Counted from the first letter of the stretch, positions 9,395 to 19,075 are shown. The stretch is DNA of 64,000 nucleotides from Pseudomonas campi (GCF_013200955.2 NZ_CP053697.2:4154001-4218000), one strand, 5' to 3'. A program made the numbers and translations. Notes: generated by a model not told the origin, from the letters alone.

Positions 9395-11437
9395 TCAGAC
9401 CTGACCGTCCGGCAGGGTGAAGCCGGACACCGACTTGCGCATCTCGCTGGCCATCTTGGCCAGGTTACCAATGCTCTTGGCGGTGGCAGTGGTACCGGCG
9501 GAGGTCTGCGAGGTGATCTCCTGGATCACGTTCATGGTGTTGGAGATATGACCAGCCGAAGAGGCCTGCTGACGAGCGGCGTTGGAGATGTTCTGGATCA
9601 AGGCCGCGAGGGTCTTGGATACCTTCTCGATCTCTTCCAGGGCCACACCGGCGTCCTGCGCCAGGCGGGCACCGCGCACCACTTCGGAAGTCGTTTGCTC
9701 CATGGAGATAACGGCTTCGTTGGTGTCGGTCTGAATCGTTTTAACCAGTGCCTCGATCTGCTTGGTCGCCGCCGAGGAACGTTCTGCGAGGCGCTGTACT
9801 TCGTCCGCTACCACGGCGAAGCCGCGACCCGCGTCACCGGCCATGGAGGCCTGGATCGCGGCGTTCAGGGCGAGGATGTTGGTCTGGTCGGCAATGTCGT
9901 TAATCAGGCTAACGATGTCACCAATCTCCTGGGACGATTCACCGAGGCGTTTGATCCGCTTCGAGGTGTCCTGGATCTGCTCACGGATGTTATCCATGCC
10001 GGTGATGGTGTTGTGTACAACCTCGTTACCCTTGTTGGCGATGGCTACGGAACGTTCCGCTACCGCGGAGGATTCCGAGGCGTTCGCCGATACCTGGTCA
10101 ATCGACACGGCCATTTCGTTGATGGCCGCGGAAGCACCGGCGATCTCCTGGGCCTGGTGTTCGGAAGCCTCGGCCAGGTGCATTGCCGTGGCCTGGGTTT
10201 CCTGGGCGGCGGCGGCCACCTGAACAGCAGTCGAGTTGATCGTCACTACCAGATCACGCAGCTGGTCGATCGAGTAGTTGATGGAGTCAGCGATGGCACC
10301 GGTGAAGTCCTCGGTTACCGTCGCCGCTACCGTCAGGTCACCGTCGGCGAGGTCGGCGATTTCGTCGAGCAGACGCAGAATCGCGGACTGGTTACGTTCG
10401 TTCTTCTCGGCGGTCGAGGCCAGGCGGCGGTTGGTTTCACGCACCATCACCAGGCCGATCAGGATGATCGAAGCCAATGCCAGAGCGCCCAGCACATAAC
10501 CGGCCAGGGTGTTGAAGTAGCGCCCGCTGGCCAGGTTCTCGAGCCCGCCGGTCAGACCGGAGGCTTTGTCCAGCAGGGTCTGCGACTCGCTGAAGATGGT
10601 GCTGGCGGATTCGCGGACCTGGAACAGTTCCGGCGACGTTTCCAGAATTTCGTCCACCGAGCCGGAGACGAACTGGAACAGCTCGGAAATCTCGGCCAGA
10701 CGCTCGAGAGCATCGGGGTCGGTAACCTGGGAGATTTCCATAGCGGCGTTGCCTTCGGTCATCGCCTTGAGTACGCGACCGAACAGGCTGGCGTCACGGC
10801 CGAACATGTCGGCGGCCTGCACCGAGTCATCGTCACCGGCCAGCACCTTGTTCACCGAACCGAGGATACGTTCGGCCAGCAGCGACTGACGCTGGGCCAC
10901 GGATACCTGGGCTGCCGGTGCACCGCTCTGCAGCAGGATGTCGACGACTTCTTCGTACTCGACCTGCAGCTGCGGAATGGTTTCCGCCAGGGTCGCGGCT
11001 ACCTGGTGCAGCGAGAGTACGGTCTGTTCGCTGGCCAGAATGGCGTCGGCGTTTTTGCGCAGGCTGTCCCAGTCTTTCTGCACCGCGTCCATGTCCGCCT
11101 GCATCGAGGCCGGAGCAGGAGGCAGGCCAGTCGCTTCGTTACCCTCGGTGAGGAAACCCCAGCGCTCCTGGAAGCCGTTGCGTGCCTCTTTCAGCAGCGG
11201 AAAGGCTTCGGCCTTGCCGGTTGCCGCTTCGGTGGCGTTCTTCGCAATACGCTGGGACAGAACACGCAGCTCACCGGCGTGGCTGATGTATTCCTTGTCG
11301 TAGTTCGACTGGGTGTTGAGGTAGGCGAAGTTGGCGAACAACAACACGATGGAAATGATCAGGACGATGAACAGTCCGGCGATCAGCGTGTTACTGCGCA
11401 CACCTGCCAAAAGATTGCCTGCATTGATTTTTTTCAT
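9395..11437 (-). CDS. pilJ: PilJ, methyl-accepting chemoreceptor for type IV pili
   Basis: Transmembrane receptor of the Pil-Chp array. 680 residues, starting MKKINAGNLLAG. A membrane helix at about 16-38 and another at about 308-330 enclose a periplasmic region; a HAMP-like segment and a long coiled-coil signalling domain follow, with the conserved hairpin tip FAVVADEVQRLAERS. Upstream in-frame codons to 11488 are rejected because the family starts at MKK. The ATG is 84 bases after the pilI stop. Confidence 0.97.
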   Translation of the reverse strand: MKKINAGNLLAGVRSNTLIAGLFIVLIISIVLLFANFAYLNTQSNYDKEYISHAGELRVLSQRIAKNATEAATGKAEAFPLLKEARNGFQERWGFLTEGNEATGLPPAPASMQADMDAVQKDWDSLRKNADAILASEQTVLSLHQVAATLAETIPQLQVEYEEVVDILLQSGAPAAQVSVAQRQSLLAERILGSVNKVLAGDDDSVQAADMFGRDASLFGRVLKAMTEGNAAMEISQVTDPDALERLAEISELFQFVSGSVDEILETSPELFQVRESASTIFSESQTLLDKASGLTGGLENLASGRYFNTLAGYVLGALALASIILIGLVMVRETNRRLASTAEKNERNQSAILRLLDEIADLADGDLTVAATVTEDFTGAIADSINYSIDQLRDLVVTINSTAVQVAAAAQETQATAMHLAEASEHQAQEIAGASAAINEMAVSIDQVSANASESSAVAERSVAIANKGNEVVHNTITGMDNIREQIQDTSKRIKRLGESSQEIGDIVSLINDIADQTNILALNAAIQASMAGDAGRGFAVVADEVQRLAERSSAATKQIEALVKTIQTDTNEAVISMEQTTSEVVRGARLAQDAGVALEEIEKVSKTLAALIQNISNAARQQASSAGHISNTMNVIQEITSQTSAGTTATAKSIGNLAKMASEMRKSVSGFTLPDGQV

Positions 11438-11521
11438 TATCTGGCCCCCGCCTGGACCGACCGCACTACGGTTCCCATGTAACGCCAAAAGGCCGGCAAA
11501 TGCCGACCCAACCGAAAAACT

Positions 11522-12058
11522 TTAGATCGCCACGGCGAGGAAGTCGTGATGCTGAGCCAGCGCATGCGGGCTAAACACCAGCCAGGGCTGTTCGCGCTGG
11601 AAGACACCGTGGATAAAAGGCTGAATTACCGCTTCGAGCGGTGGCAACTGCTCGGAGAAGGTATCCACCGGAAAGTGCTGCATGCCGAACACTTCGTCGA
11701 CCGTCAGCCCGGCGAACACTTCCTGGTGGTCCACCACCAAGACGCGCCGCTGCTTGCGCAGCGGCGACAGCTCGGAACCAAAGAAGCCGCACAGATCCAT
11801 GACCGGCAACAACCGGCCACGCACGTTGGCAACACCTTTGACCCAATTTTTCACGCCCGGCAACAAGGTGTGCCGCGGCTCATGCAGGACTTCACCGATT
11901 TCTCCCATGGGCGCCACGAAGTAGCGCTCGCCCATGCGAAAACCAATGCCGCTCCAGGTCTGTACCGCCTGCTGCTGGGACGGCAAGCCAGCCGCCAGCA
12001 ACCGACAGCGCTGATCGATTTGCACGAGGAGCTGAAAGGGGGATTGAGCGTCCGACAT
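11522..12058 (-). CDS. pilI: PilI, CheW-like coupling protein
   Basis: CheW-domain adaptor expected to link PilJ to ChpA. 178 residues; the CheW fold covers about 35-175, with the conserved stretch VKGVANVRGRLLPVMDL. It sits in pilGHIJK order, 49 bases after pilH. No unusual features. Confidence 0.95.
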   Translation of the reverse strand: MSDAQSPFQLLVQIDQRCRLLAAGLPSQQQAVQTWSGIGFRMGERYFVAPMGEIGEVLHEPRHTLLPGVKNWVKGVANVRGRLLPVMDLCGFFGSELSPLRKQRRVLVVDHQEVFAGLTVDEVFGMQHFPVDTFSEQLPPLEAVIQPFIHGVFQREQPWLVFSPHALAQHHDFLAVAI

Positions 12059-12107
12059 GCCGGCCTTGGCCTTTTCTTGTTATTGGGCTCTACGCACTGT
12101 CACGGTC

Positions 12108-12473
12108 TCAGCCGGCCAGTACCGCATTCAAAGTTTTCATCAGCGTGTCTTCGTCCACCGGCTTGGTCAGGTAGTCACGCGCACCCTGGCGCTTGCCCCA
12201 GACCTTGTCGGTCTCCTGATCCTTGGTGGTGACGATGATCACCGGGATGTGGCTGGTATCCGCATCCTTGGTCAGCTGACGGGTGGCCTGGAAGCCATTA
12301 AGCCCCGGCATGACGATGTCCATCAGCACGGCATCGGGTTTTTCCTGACGGGCCAAGGCAACGCCATCGGCACCGTTTTCCGCTTTGAGCACCTGATGAC
12401 CATGCTTTTCCAGCATGGCCGTCAGTTTGTACATTTCAGTCGGAGAGTCATCAACAATCAAAATACGAGCCAT
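12108..12473 (-). CDS. pilH: PilH, CheY-like response regulator
   Basis: Single receiver domain, 121 residues from MARILIVDDSPTE. It has the acidic pair DD, a phosphoacceptor Asp in VLMDIVMPG and Lys in TKPVDE. In P. aeruginosa PilH opposes PilG and is tied to PilT/PilU-dependent retraction. GGGGAA precedes the ATG at 12473; an upstream ATG at 12485 is less consistent with family length. Confidence 0.97.
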   Translation of the reverse strand: MARILIVDDSPTEMYKLTAMLEKHGHQVLKAENGADGVALARQEKPDAVLMDIVMPGLNGFQATRQLTKDADTSHIPVIIVTTKDQETDKVWGKRQGARDYLTKPVDEDTLMKTLNAVLAG

Positions 12474-12518
12474 GGAGTTCCCCATACGGAATAGGCTTCA
12501 CCGGCTTGTGGCCGGAAA

Positions 12519-12926
12519 TCAGGAGGCTTGCTCCACCGGAACGAAGTCGGGGACATGCGTCTTGATGGCACCGAGCAGCTCTTCCTTGCTGAAGGGCTTG
12601 GTCAGGTACTGGTCGGAGCCAACGATTCGGCCCTTGGCCTTGTCGAACAGACCGTCCTTGGAGGACAGCATGATCACCGGGGTGGATTTGAAAGCACTGT
12701 TGTTCTTGATCAGGGCGCAGGTCTGATAGCCATCGAGCCGCGGCATCATGATGTCGACGAAAATGATGCTCGGGTGAGTATCAGCGATCTTGGCCAGCGC
12801 ATCAAAGCCATCAACAGCCGTGATGACTTCGCATCCGACTTTTTTCAGTAGAGTTTCAGCGGTGCGACGAATCGTCTTCGAATCGTCGATCACCATGACC
12901 TTCAAACCCTCGGAATGCTGTTCCAT
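12519..12926 (-). CDS. pilG: PilG, CheY-like response regulator
   Basis: Single-domain receiver, 135 residues from MEQHSEGLKVMVIDDS. Phosphoacceptor Asp lies in FVDIMMPRLDG and the Lys in LTKPFSKEE. PilG promotes pilus extension and cAMP signalling in P. aeruginosa. First gene of the pilGHIJK-chpAB operon. Upstream, divergent from gshB, a TATAAC hexamer at 12966-12971 on the minus strand could be a -10 element, with only a poor -35. An in-frame upstream extension to 12956 is not conserved in the family. Confidence 0.97.
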   Translation of the reverse strand: MEQHSEGLKVMVIDDSKTIRRTAETLLKKVGCEVITAVDGFDALAKIADTHPSIIFVDIMMPRLDGYQTCALIKNNSAFKSTPVIMLSSKDGLFDKAKGRIVGSDQYLTKPFSKEELLGAIKTHVPDFVPVEQAS

Positions 12927-13168
12927 GTCTGCCCTACCATCGCCTCGGTGAGTCATTATTCTTACGTTATACAGTGTGCCTGAGGCCCTGCCACCGACGG
13001 GCTGCGACCCAATCGTCGGGCCTTTTTAGCACACTCTCCAGATGCAATCTATAAGCCCCGTCTTTACGGGGTTTCCCTTGACCGGCAGGGCCACCAGCGC
13101 CACCCTTGCGCATCTCAGTATGGCCGCCCTGGCCTATTTGCCAGATTAATTTGCGGAGGTTTGCCCCG

Positions 13169-14140
13169 ATGAGCGTGCGCCTGGGGATCGTCATGGATCC
13201 TATCGACCAGATCAGCTTCAAGAAGGACAGCTCGCTGGCCATGCTTCTGGCCGCCCAGGCCCGCGGCTGGTCGCTGTTCTATATGGAGCAGAAAGATCTC
13301 TATCAGAACGCTGGCGAAGCCCGCGGCCGGATGTCACCGCTGCGCGTCTTTGACAATCCACAAAAATGGTTCGAGCTGGATACCGAACAGGATAGCCCGT
13401 TGCGCGAGCTGGACGTGATCCTGATGCGCAAGGACCCACCCTTCGACAACGAGTTCGTCTACTCCACCTACTTGCTGGAACAGGCCGAACGCGCCGGCGT
13501 GCTGATCGTCAACCGTCCGCAGAGCCTGCGTGACTGCAACGAGAAGCTGTTCGCCACCCAGTTCCCCCACTGCATGCCACCGACCCTGGTCAGCCGCAGG
13601 TCGGACATTCTGCGCGAGTTTGCCGAAACGCAGCGTGACATCATTCTCAAACCCCTGGATGGCATGGGCGGCGCCTCGATCTTTCGCCACCGCGCCGGCG
13701 ACCCCAACCTTTCGGTGATCCTGGAAACCCTCACCGCCCATGGCTCCCAGCAGTGCATGGCGCAGGGTTACCTGCCCGGCATCAAAGACGGCGACAAGCG
13801 CATCCTGATGATCGACGGCGAGCCGATCCCCTATTGCCTGGCGCGTATCCCGGCGCAGGGCGAGACCCGTGGCAACCTGGCCGCCGGCGGCACCGGCGAA
13901 GCCCGCCCACTGACCGAACGCGACCGCTGGATCGCCGCCCAGGTGGGCCCGGTGCTGCGCGAGAAGGGCCTGCTGTTCGTCGGCCTGGACGTGATCGGCG
14001 AACACCTCACCGAGATCAACGTGACCAGCCCGACCTGCATCCGCGAGATCGACAAGGCCTTCGATACCCGCATCGGCGAGCGCCTGATGGAGGCCATCGA
14101 AAACAAACTGCAAGCTGCCAAGCTCAAGCCACAAGCTTGA
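13169..14140 (+). CDS. gshB: Glutathione synthetase
   Basis: ATP-grasp ligase joining gamma-glutamylcysteine and glycine in the cytosol, the last step of glutathione synthesis. 323 residues beginning MSVRLGIVMDPIDQISFKKD, typical for the prokaryotic family (E. coli about 316). The ATP-grasp loop is KPLDGMGGASIF; metal and substrate residues lie in NVTSPTCIREID. GGAGG precedes the ATG. It diverges from pilG, and the 242-base gap contains a short hairpin (13053-13074). Confidence 0.97.
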   Translation: MSVRLGIVMDPIDQISFKKDSSLAMLLAAQARGWSLFYMEQKDLYQNAGEARGRMSPLRVFDNPQKWFELDTEQDSPLRELDVILMRKDPPFDNEFVYSTYLLEQAERAGVLIVNRPQSLRDCNEKLFATQFPHCMPPTLVSRRSDILREFAETQRDIILKPLDGMGGASIFRHRAGDPNLSVILETLTAHGSQQCMAQGYLPGIKDGDKRILMIDGEPIPYCLARIPAQGETRGNLAAGGTGEARPLTERDRWIAAQVGPVLREKGLLFVGLDVIGEHLTEINVTSPTCIREIDKAFDTRIGERLMEAIENKLQAAKLKPQA

Positions 14141-14227
14141 TCCAGCTAACAGCTTTGGACGCAAGACTTGCAGCGTGAAGCGCGAAGTCGGCAGACTGCG
14201 CGGCAACCCGCTGCCCGCCGAAAGTCG

Positions 14228-15124
14228 ATGAACGCTGCCACGCTCCCACCCCAATTGCCCAGCACCGGCGTCCGCCCCGCGGATCGCCTGGGCTTTACTC
14301 TGCTCATCGCGACCATCCTGCACCTGGCCGTGATCCTCGGCGTCAGCTTCACCCTGGCCAAACCCGGCACGCTGAGCAAGAGCCTGGAAATCACCCTCTC
14401 CACCTTCAAGAGCGAAGAGAAGCCCAAGGACGCGGATTACCTGGCGCAGAACAACCAGCAGGGCAGCGGCACCCTGGAGCACAAGGCCGCACCGAAGACC
14501 ACCGAACAGGCAGTCTTCCAGGACACCCAGGTCAAGCGCATTACCCCACCCAGCGCACCGCCACAGGCGCAGCGCCAGGAAGCCGCACCCAAGGCCGCCA
14601 TCGCCACCCGCAGCCCGCAGCAACAGAAGACCCCGAGCAAGACCGAGCGCACCCAGCCCGAGCCTGACGCCCGCCCGGCGCCGGTGTTCGACAGCTCGCA
14701 GCTGTCCGCCGAGATCGCCAGCCTGGAAGCCGAATTGGCCCAGGACATCCAGCAATACGCCAAGCGCCCGAAGATCCATCGCCTGAATGCCGCCTCGACC
14801 ATGCGCGACAAGGGTGCCTGGTACAAGGACGAGTGGCGCAAGAAGGTCGAACGGGTCGGCAACCTCAACTATCCGGAAGAGGCCCGTCGCCAGCGCATCT
14901 ACGGTAGCCTGCGCCTGCTGGTGTCGATCAACCGCGACGGCACTCTGTATGAAGTGCAGGTACTCGAGCCCTCCGGTCAGCCCCTGCTGGATCAGGCCGC
15001 CCTGCGCATCGTGCGCCTGGCTGCGCCCTACGCACCGTTCACCGGCGATATGGCCGAGTTCGACCGCCTGGAGATCATCCGCACCTGGCGCTTCGAGCGC
15101 GGTGACCGCCTGTCGAGCAACTGA
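14228..15124 (+). CDS. tonB3: TonB3-type energy transducer
   Basis: TonB family protein that would couple the proton-motive force to the outer membrane. 298 residues: cytoplasmic N-terminus, one membrane helix (about 20-42), a long Pro/Gln/Lys-rich periplasmic stretch, and a C-terminal TonB domain starting near LNYPEEARRQRIYGS. In P. aeruginosa the gene next to gshB and pilG is tonB3, reported to be needed for twitching motility and pilus assembly. The start at 14228 fits the TonB topology; the 87-base gap after gshB carries AAGCTTGAAGC-like sequence common between pseudomonad genes. Confidence 0.9.
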   Translation: MNAATLPPQLPSTGVRPADRLGFTLLIATILHLAVILGVSFTLAKPGTLSKSLEITLSTFKSEEKPKDADYLAQNNQQGSGTLEHKAAPKTTEQAVFQDTQVKRITPPSAPPQAQRQEAAPKAAIATRSPQQQKTPSKTERTQPEPDARPAPVFDSSQLSAEIASLEAELAQDIQQYAKRPKIHRLNAASTMRDKGAWYKDEWRKKVERVGNLNYPEEARRQRIYGSLRLLVSINRDGTLYEVQVLEPSGQPLLDQAALRIVRLAAPYAPFTGDMAEFDRLEIIRTWRFERGDRLSSN

Positions 15125-15184
15125 GAACCGGCATGCAACGGCGCCAGACTTGAAGCCAGCGGCGCGAAGCTTGAAACTAGGCCC

Positions 15185-15754
15185 ATGAAGAATTCCGCGC
15201 CCAGCTATCTCAAGCACCACTTCCTGATCGCCATGCCGCACATGGCCGATCCGCAGTTCGCGCAGACCGTCACCTACCTGGTCGAACACAACGAACAAGG
15301 CGCCATGGGCCTGGTGATCAACCGGCCGAATGACCTCAGCCTGGCCGACGTACTCGAACAGCTGCGCCCGGACGAAGAGCCGCCGCTGCGTTGCCAGAGC
15401 CTGCCGATCTTCGCCGGCGGCCCGGTGCAAACCGACCGCGGCTTTGTCCTGCACCCGAGCGGGCAAACCTTCCAGGCCACCCTCGAGCTGGGTGAGCTGG
15501 CCCTGTCGACCTCGCAGGATGTGCTGTTCGCCATCGCCGATGGCACCGGCCCGCAGCAGCACCTGATCACCCTCGGCTACGCCGGCTGGGAAGCCGGCCA
15601 GCTGGAAGCCGAGCTGGTCGACAATGCCTGGCTGACCTGCCCGGCCGCTGCCGACATCCTCTTCGACCTGCCGTTCGACCAGCGCCTGGCCGCCGCTGCC
15701 GCCCGCCTCGGGGTCAACCTGAGCCTGCTCAGCGCCCAGGCCGGCCACGCATGA
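15185..15754 (+). CDS. yqgE: YqgE/AlgH family protein (UPF0301)
   Basis: 189 residues from MKNSAPSYLKHHFLIAMPHM, the standard family N-terminus. The family's biochemical role is not settled; P. aeruginosa AlgH belongs to it. Conserved GAMGLVINRP and FAGGPVQTDRGFVLH are present. The stop overlaps the ruvX ATG by four bases, the usual yqgE-ruvX coupling. Confidence 0.95.
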   Translation: MKNSAPSYLKHHFLIAMPHMADPQFAQTVTYLVEHNEQGAMGLVINRPNDLSLADVLEQLRPDEEPPLRCQSLPIFAGGPVQTDRGFVLHPSGQTFQATLELGELALSTSQDVLFAIADGTGPQQHLITLGYAGWEAGQLEAELVDNAWLTCPAAADILFDLPFDQRLAAAAARLGVNLSLLSAQAGHA

Positions 15755-16188
15755 GCGCCCCGGACAAGCCCCTGCGCCTGTTGCTCGGCTTCGATTACGG
15801 CAGCAAGCAGATCGGCGTCGCCGTCGGCCAGGTGATCACCGGCCAGGCCCGCGAGCTGTGCGTGCTCAAGGCCCAGAACGGCGTACCGGACTGGCAGAAG
15901 GTCGAAGCGCTGATCAAGGAGTGGCAGCCGGACGCCATAGTCGTCGGCCTGCCACTGAACATGGACGGCAGCCCAAGCGAGATGAGCGAACGCGCGGAGA
16001 AATTCGCCCGCCGCCTCAACGGCCGTTTCAACCTGCCGGTACACACCCACGACGAACGCCTGACCACCTACGAGGCCAAGGGCGAACGCATGGCCCAGGG
16101 CCAGCGCGGCGGCAGCTACCGGGACAACCCGGTCGACGCCCTGGCCGCGGCACTATTGCTCGAAGGCTGGCTGGCCGAGCACCCGTGA
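15751..16188 (+). CDS. ruvX: RuvX/YqgF, RNase H-fold nuclease
   Basis: 145 residues with the RNase H-like fold: catalytic Asp in LGFDYGSKQIGVA, VVGLPLNMDGS and DERLTT. In E. coli YqgF takes part in 16S rRNA 5' processing, and Holliday-junction cleavage has been shown for some members. Translationally coupled to yqgE. Confidence 0.95.
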   Translation: MSAPDKPLRLLLGFDYGSKQIGVAVGQVITGQARELCVLKAQNGVPDWQKVEALIKEWQPDAIVVGLPLNMDGSPSEMSERAEKFARRLNGRFNLPVHTHDERLTTYEAKGERMAQGQRGGSYRDNPVDALAAALLLEGWLAEHP

Positions 16189-16286
16189 CACCCTGCATTT
16201 AAACGCCTTCGAGCGCATTTGACGCAGTAAACGCCGCGCGCTCGGCTATGTTGTGCCAACAGCTTCCATTTGCACGAGGATCGTCC

Positions 16287-16793
16287 ATGACCCTGCCCAA
16301 CCCCGCCGAACTGTTGCCGCGCATGGCCACCGAGCTGCAGCAACTGCTGGCCAGTCGCGGCATCGAACAGGCCCACTTCATCGGCATCCGCACCGGCGGC
16401 GTGTGGGTCGCCGAGGCCCTGCTGGCGCAGCTGGGCCTGGATCAACCGCTCGGCACCCTCGACGTGTCCTTCTACCGCGACGACTTCACTCGCAGCGGCC
16501 TGCACCCGCAGGTGCGCCCCTCGCAGCTGCCGTTCGATATCGAAGACCAGCACCTGGTGCTGATCGACGACGTGCTGATGAGCGGGCGCACCATCCGCGC
16601 CGCGCTCAACGAGCTGTTCGACTACGGCCGCCCGGCCAGTGTGACCCTGGTCAGCCTGCTCGACCTGAACGCCCGCGAGCTGCCGATCCATGCCGATGTG
16701 CTCGGCGCAACGCTCGCCCTGGCGACCAACGAGCGGGTAAAATTGCTCGGCCCCGCGCCGCTCGCCCTCGAGCTGCAAAGCCTTTCCGCCTAG
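16287..16793 (+). CDS. pyrR: PyrR bifunctional regulator / uracil phosphoribosyltransferase
   Basis: 168 residues with the PRPP-binding loop VLIDDVLMSGRTIRAAL. Type I phosphoribosyltransferase fold; controls pyrimidine genes in many bacteria. GAGGA precedes the ATG at 16287; upstream in-frame codons from 16248 are outside the family. pyrB starts nine bases after the stop, giving a pyrR-pyrB-pyrC' operon. I see no clear Bacillus-type attenuator in the 98-base leader. Confidence 0.93.
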   Translation: MTLPNPAELLPRMATELQQLLASRGIEQAHFIGIRTGGVWVAEALLAQLGLDQPLGTLDVSFYRDDFTRSGLHPQVRPSQLPFDIEDQHLVLIDDVLMSGRTIRAALNELFDYGRPASVTLVSLLDLNARELPIHADVLGATLALATNERVKLLGPAPLALELQSLSA

Positions 16794-16802
16794 GAATCCT
16801 CC

Positions 16803-17804
16803 ATGCCTATCGACGCCAAGCGCTCGCTGCAGCTCAACGACCAGGGCCAGCTGCGCCACTTCCTCTCGCTCGACGGCCTGCCCCGCGAGCTGCTGACGGA
16901 AATCCTCGACACCGCCGACTCCTTCCTCGAAGTCGGTGCCCGCGCGGTGAAGAAAGTCCCGCTGCTGCGTGGCAAGACCGTGTGCAACGTGTTCTTCGAG
17001 AACTCCACACGCACCCGCACCACCTTCGAACTGGCCGCCCAGCGCCTGTCCGCCGACGTGATCAGCCTCAACGTGTCGACCAGCTCGACCAGCAAGGGCG
17101 AGACCCTGTTCGACACCCTGCGCAACCTGGAAGCCATGGCCGCCGACATCTTCGTCGTGCGCCATGCCGACTCCGGCGCCGCGCACTTCATCGCCGAGCA
17201 CGTCTGCCCCAACCTGGCGATCATCAACGGCGGCGACGGCCGCCACGCGCACCCGACCCAGGGCATGCTCGACATGCTCACCATCCGTCGGCACAAGGGC
17301 GGTTTCGAAAACCTCTCGGTGGCGATCGTCGGCGACATCCTCCATTCACGGGTAGCGCGCTCCAACATGCTCGCGCTGAAGACCCTGGGTTGCCCGGATA
17401 TCCGCGTGATCGGGCCGAAGACCCTGCTGCCGGTCGGCATCGAGCAATACGGGGTGAAGGTCTACAGCGACCTCGCCAGCGGCCTCAAGGATGTCGACGT
17501 GGTGATCATGCTGCGCCTGCAGCGCGAGCGCATGCAGGGCGGCCTGCTGCCCAGCGAAGGCGAGTTCTACAAGCTGTTCGGCCTCACCGAGCAGCGCCTC
17601 AAGCTGGCCAAGCCGGATGCCCTGGTGATGCACCCGGGGCCGATCAACCGCGGCGTGGAAATCGAGTCAGCGGTGGCCGACGGCCCGCAGTCGGTGATTC
17701 TCAACCAGGTGACCTACGGCATCGCCATCCGCATGGCCGTGCTGTCCATGGCCATGAGCGGCCAGACCGCCCAGCGCCAACTGAATGCCGAGGAGCAGAA
17801 CTGA
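16803..17804 (+). CDS. pyrB: Aspartate carbamoyltransferase catalytic chain
   Basis: Condenses carbamoyl phosphate with aspartate in UMP synthesis. 333 residues, with the N-terminal extension typical of the pseudomonad class that assembles with PyrC'. The carbamoyl-phosphate motif is FFENSTRTRTTFE; HPTQ and HPGPINRG are intact. Its stop overlaps the pyrC' ATG by one base (TGATG), consistent with making the two chains in equal amounts. Confidence 0.97.
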   Translation: MPIDAKRSLQLNDQGQLRHFLSLDGLPRELLTEILDTADSFLEVGARAVKKVPLLRGKTVCNVFFENSTRTRTTFELAAQRLSADVISLNVSTSSTSKGETLFDTLRNLEAMAADIFVVRHADSGAAHFIAEHVCPNLAIINGGDGRHAHPTQGMLDMLTIRRHKGGFENLSVAIVGDILHSRVARSNMLALKTLGCPDIRVIGPKTLLPVGIEQYGVKVYSDLASGLKDVDVVIMLRLQRERMQGGLLPSEGEFYKLFGLTEQRLKLAKPDALVMHPGPINRGVEIESAVADGPQSVILNQVTYGIAIRMAVLSMAMSGQTAQRQLNAEEQN

Positions 17805-19075
17805 TGCGCACCCGTATCTTCGGCGCCCGCGTGATTGACCCGGCCAGTGGCCTCGACCAGGTCAGCGACCTCTACCTCGACGGCGGCAAGATCGTCGCCA
17901 TCCACCAGGCGCCCAGCGGCTTCGTCACCGAGCAGGAAATCGATGCCAACGGCCTGATCGCCAGCCCCGGCCTGGTCGACCTGTCCGTGGCCCTGCGCGA
18001 ACCCGGCTACAGCCGCAAGGGCAACATCGCCAGCGAAACCCTGGCCGCCGCCGCCGGCGGCGTCACCAGCCTGTGCTGCCCGCCACTGACCAAACCGGTG
18101 CTGGATACCTCGGCGGTGGCCGAACTGATCCTTGACCGCGCCCAGGAGGCCGGCCACGCCAAGGTCTTCCCGATCGGCGCCCTGACCAAGGGCCTGGCCG
18201 GTGAGCAGTTGGCCGAGCTGGTGGCCCTGCGCGACGCCGGCTGCGTGGCCTTCGGCAACGGCCTGGCGCCGATGGCCAACAACCGCACCCTGCGCCGCGC
18301 CCTGGAATACGCGGCGACCTTCGACCTGACCGTGGTGTTCCACGCCCAGGACGCCGACCTGGCCGACGGAGGCCTGGCCCATGAGGGCCCCACCGCCAGC
18401 TTCCTCGGCCTGGCCGGCATCCCGGAAACCGCCGAGACCGTGGCCCTGGCCCGCGACCTGCTGCTGGTCGAGCAAAGCGGCGTGCGCGCGCACTTCAGCC
18501 AGCTCACCAGTGCCCGCGGCGCCGAGATGATCGCCGCCGCCCAGGCCCGTGGCCTGCCGGTCACCGCCGATGTGGCGATGTACCAGCTGATCCTCACCGA
18601 CGAAGCGCTGCAGGGCTTCTCCAGCCTCTACCACGTGCAACCGCCGCTGCGCGCCGCGCGTGACCGCGACGGCCTGCGCGAAGCGCTGAAGGCCGGGGTG
18701 ATCTCGGCCATCGCCAGCCACCACCAGCCCCACGAAGCGGATGCCAAGCTGGCGCCATTCGGTGCCACTGAGCCCGGCATCAGCAGCGTCGAACTGCTCC
18801 TGCCGCTGGCCCTGACTCTGGTGCAGGACGGCCTGCTCGACCTGCCAACCCTGCTCGCGCGCCTCACCGCCGGCCCGGCCAAGGCTCTGCGCCTACCCGC
18901 CGGCCGCCTGGCCGTGGGCGCTCCCGCCGACCTGCTGCTGTTCGATGCCGAAGCGCAGACCCTGGCCGGCGAGACCTGGTACTCGAAGGGCGGCAACAGT
19001 CCGTTCATCGGTCACTGCCTGCCGGGCAAGGTGCGCTACACCCTGGTCGACGGACGCATCAGCTACCAGGGCTGA
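17804..19075 (+). CDS. pyrC': Dihydroorotase-like PyrC', predicted inactive partner of ATCase
   Basis: 423-residue dihydroorotase homologue. The metal-binding HxH expected in PGLVDLHVHLREPG reads PGLVDLSVALREPG here, and the late active-site segment reads IASHHQPHE where active enzymes have IATDHAPH, so catalysis is very unlikely. In P. putida and P. aeruginosa such a chain (pyrC' or pyrX) forms a dodecamer with PyrB and is needed structurally; the active PyrC is encoded elsewhere. A terminator follows the stop. Confidence 0.93.
   Translation: MRTRIFGARVIDPASGLDQVSDLYLDGGKIVAIHQAPSGFVTEQEIDANGLIASPGLVDLSVALREPGYSRKGNIASETLAAAAGGVTSLCCPPLTKPVLDTSAVAELILDRAQEAGHAKVFPIGALTKGLAGEQLAELVALRDAGCVAFGNGLAPMANNRTLRRALEYAATFDLTVVFHAQDADLADGGLAHEGPTASFLGLAGIPETAETVALARDLLLVEQSGVRAHFSQLTSARGAEMIAAAQARGLPVTADVAMYQLILTDEALQGFSSLYHVQPPLRAARDRDGLREALKAGVISAIASHHQPHEADAKLAPFGATEPGISSVELLLPLALTLVQDGLLDLPTLLARLTAGPAKALRLPAGRLAVGAPADLLLFDAEAQTLAGETWYSKGGNSPFIGHCLPGKVRYTLVDGRISYQG

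Noticed and set aside
12990..13075. Terminators between divergent pilG and gshB
   Set aside because: Two small hairpins exist but no gene ends there, so terminator function makes no sense.
13334..15748. 804-codon minus-strand frame across gshB, tonB3 and yqgE
   Set aside because: Spans three well-supported genes on the other strand, with low-complexity composition.
16253..17803. Plus-strand frame joined in frame to pyrC'
   Set aside because: Lies over pyrR and pyrB in another frame; pyrC' starts at the TGATG overlap.
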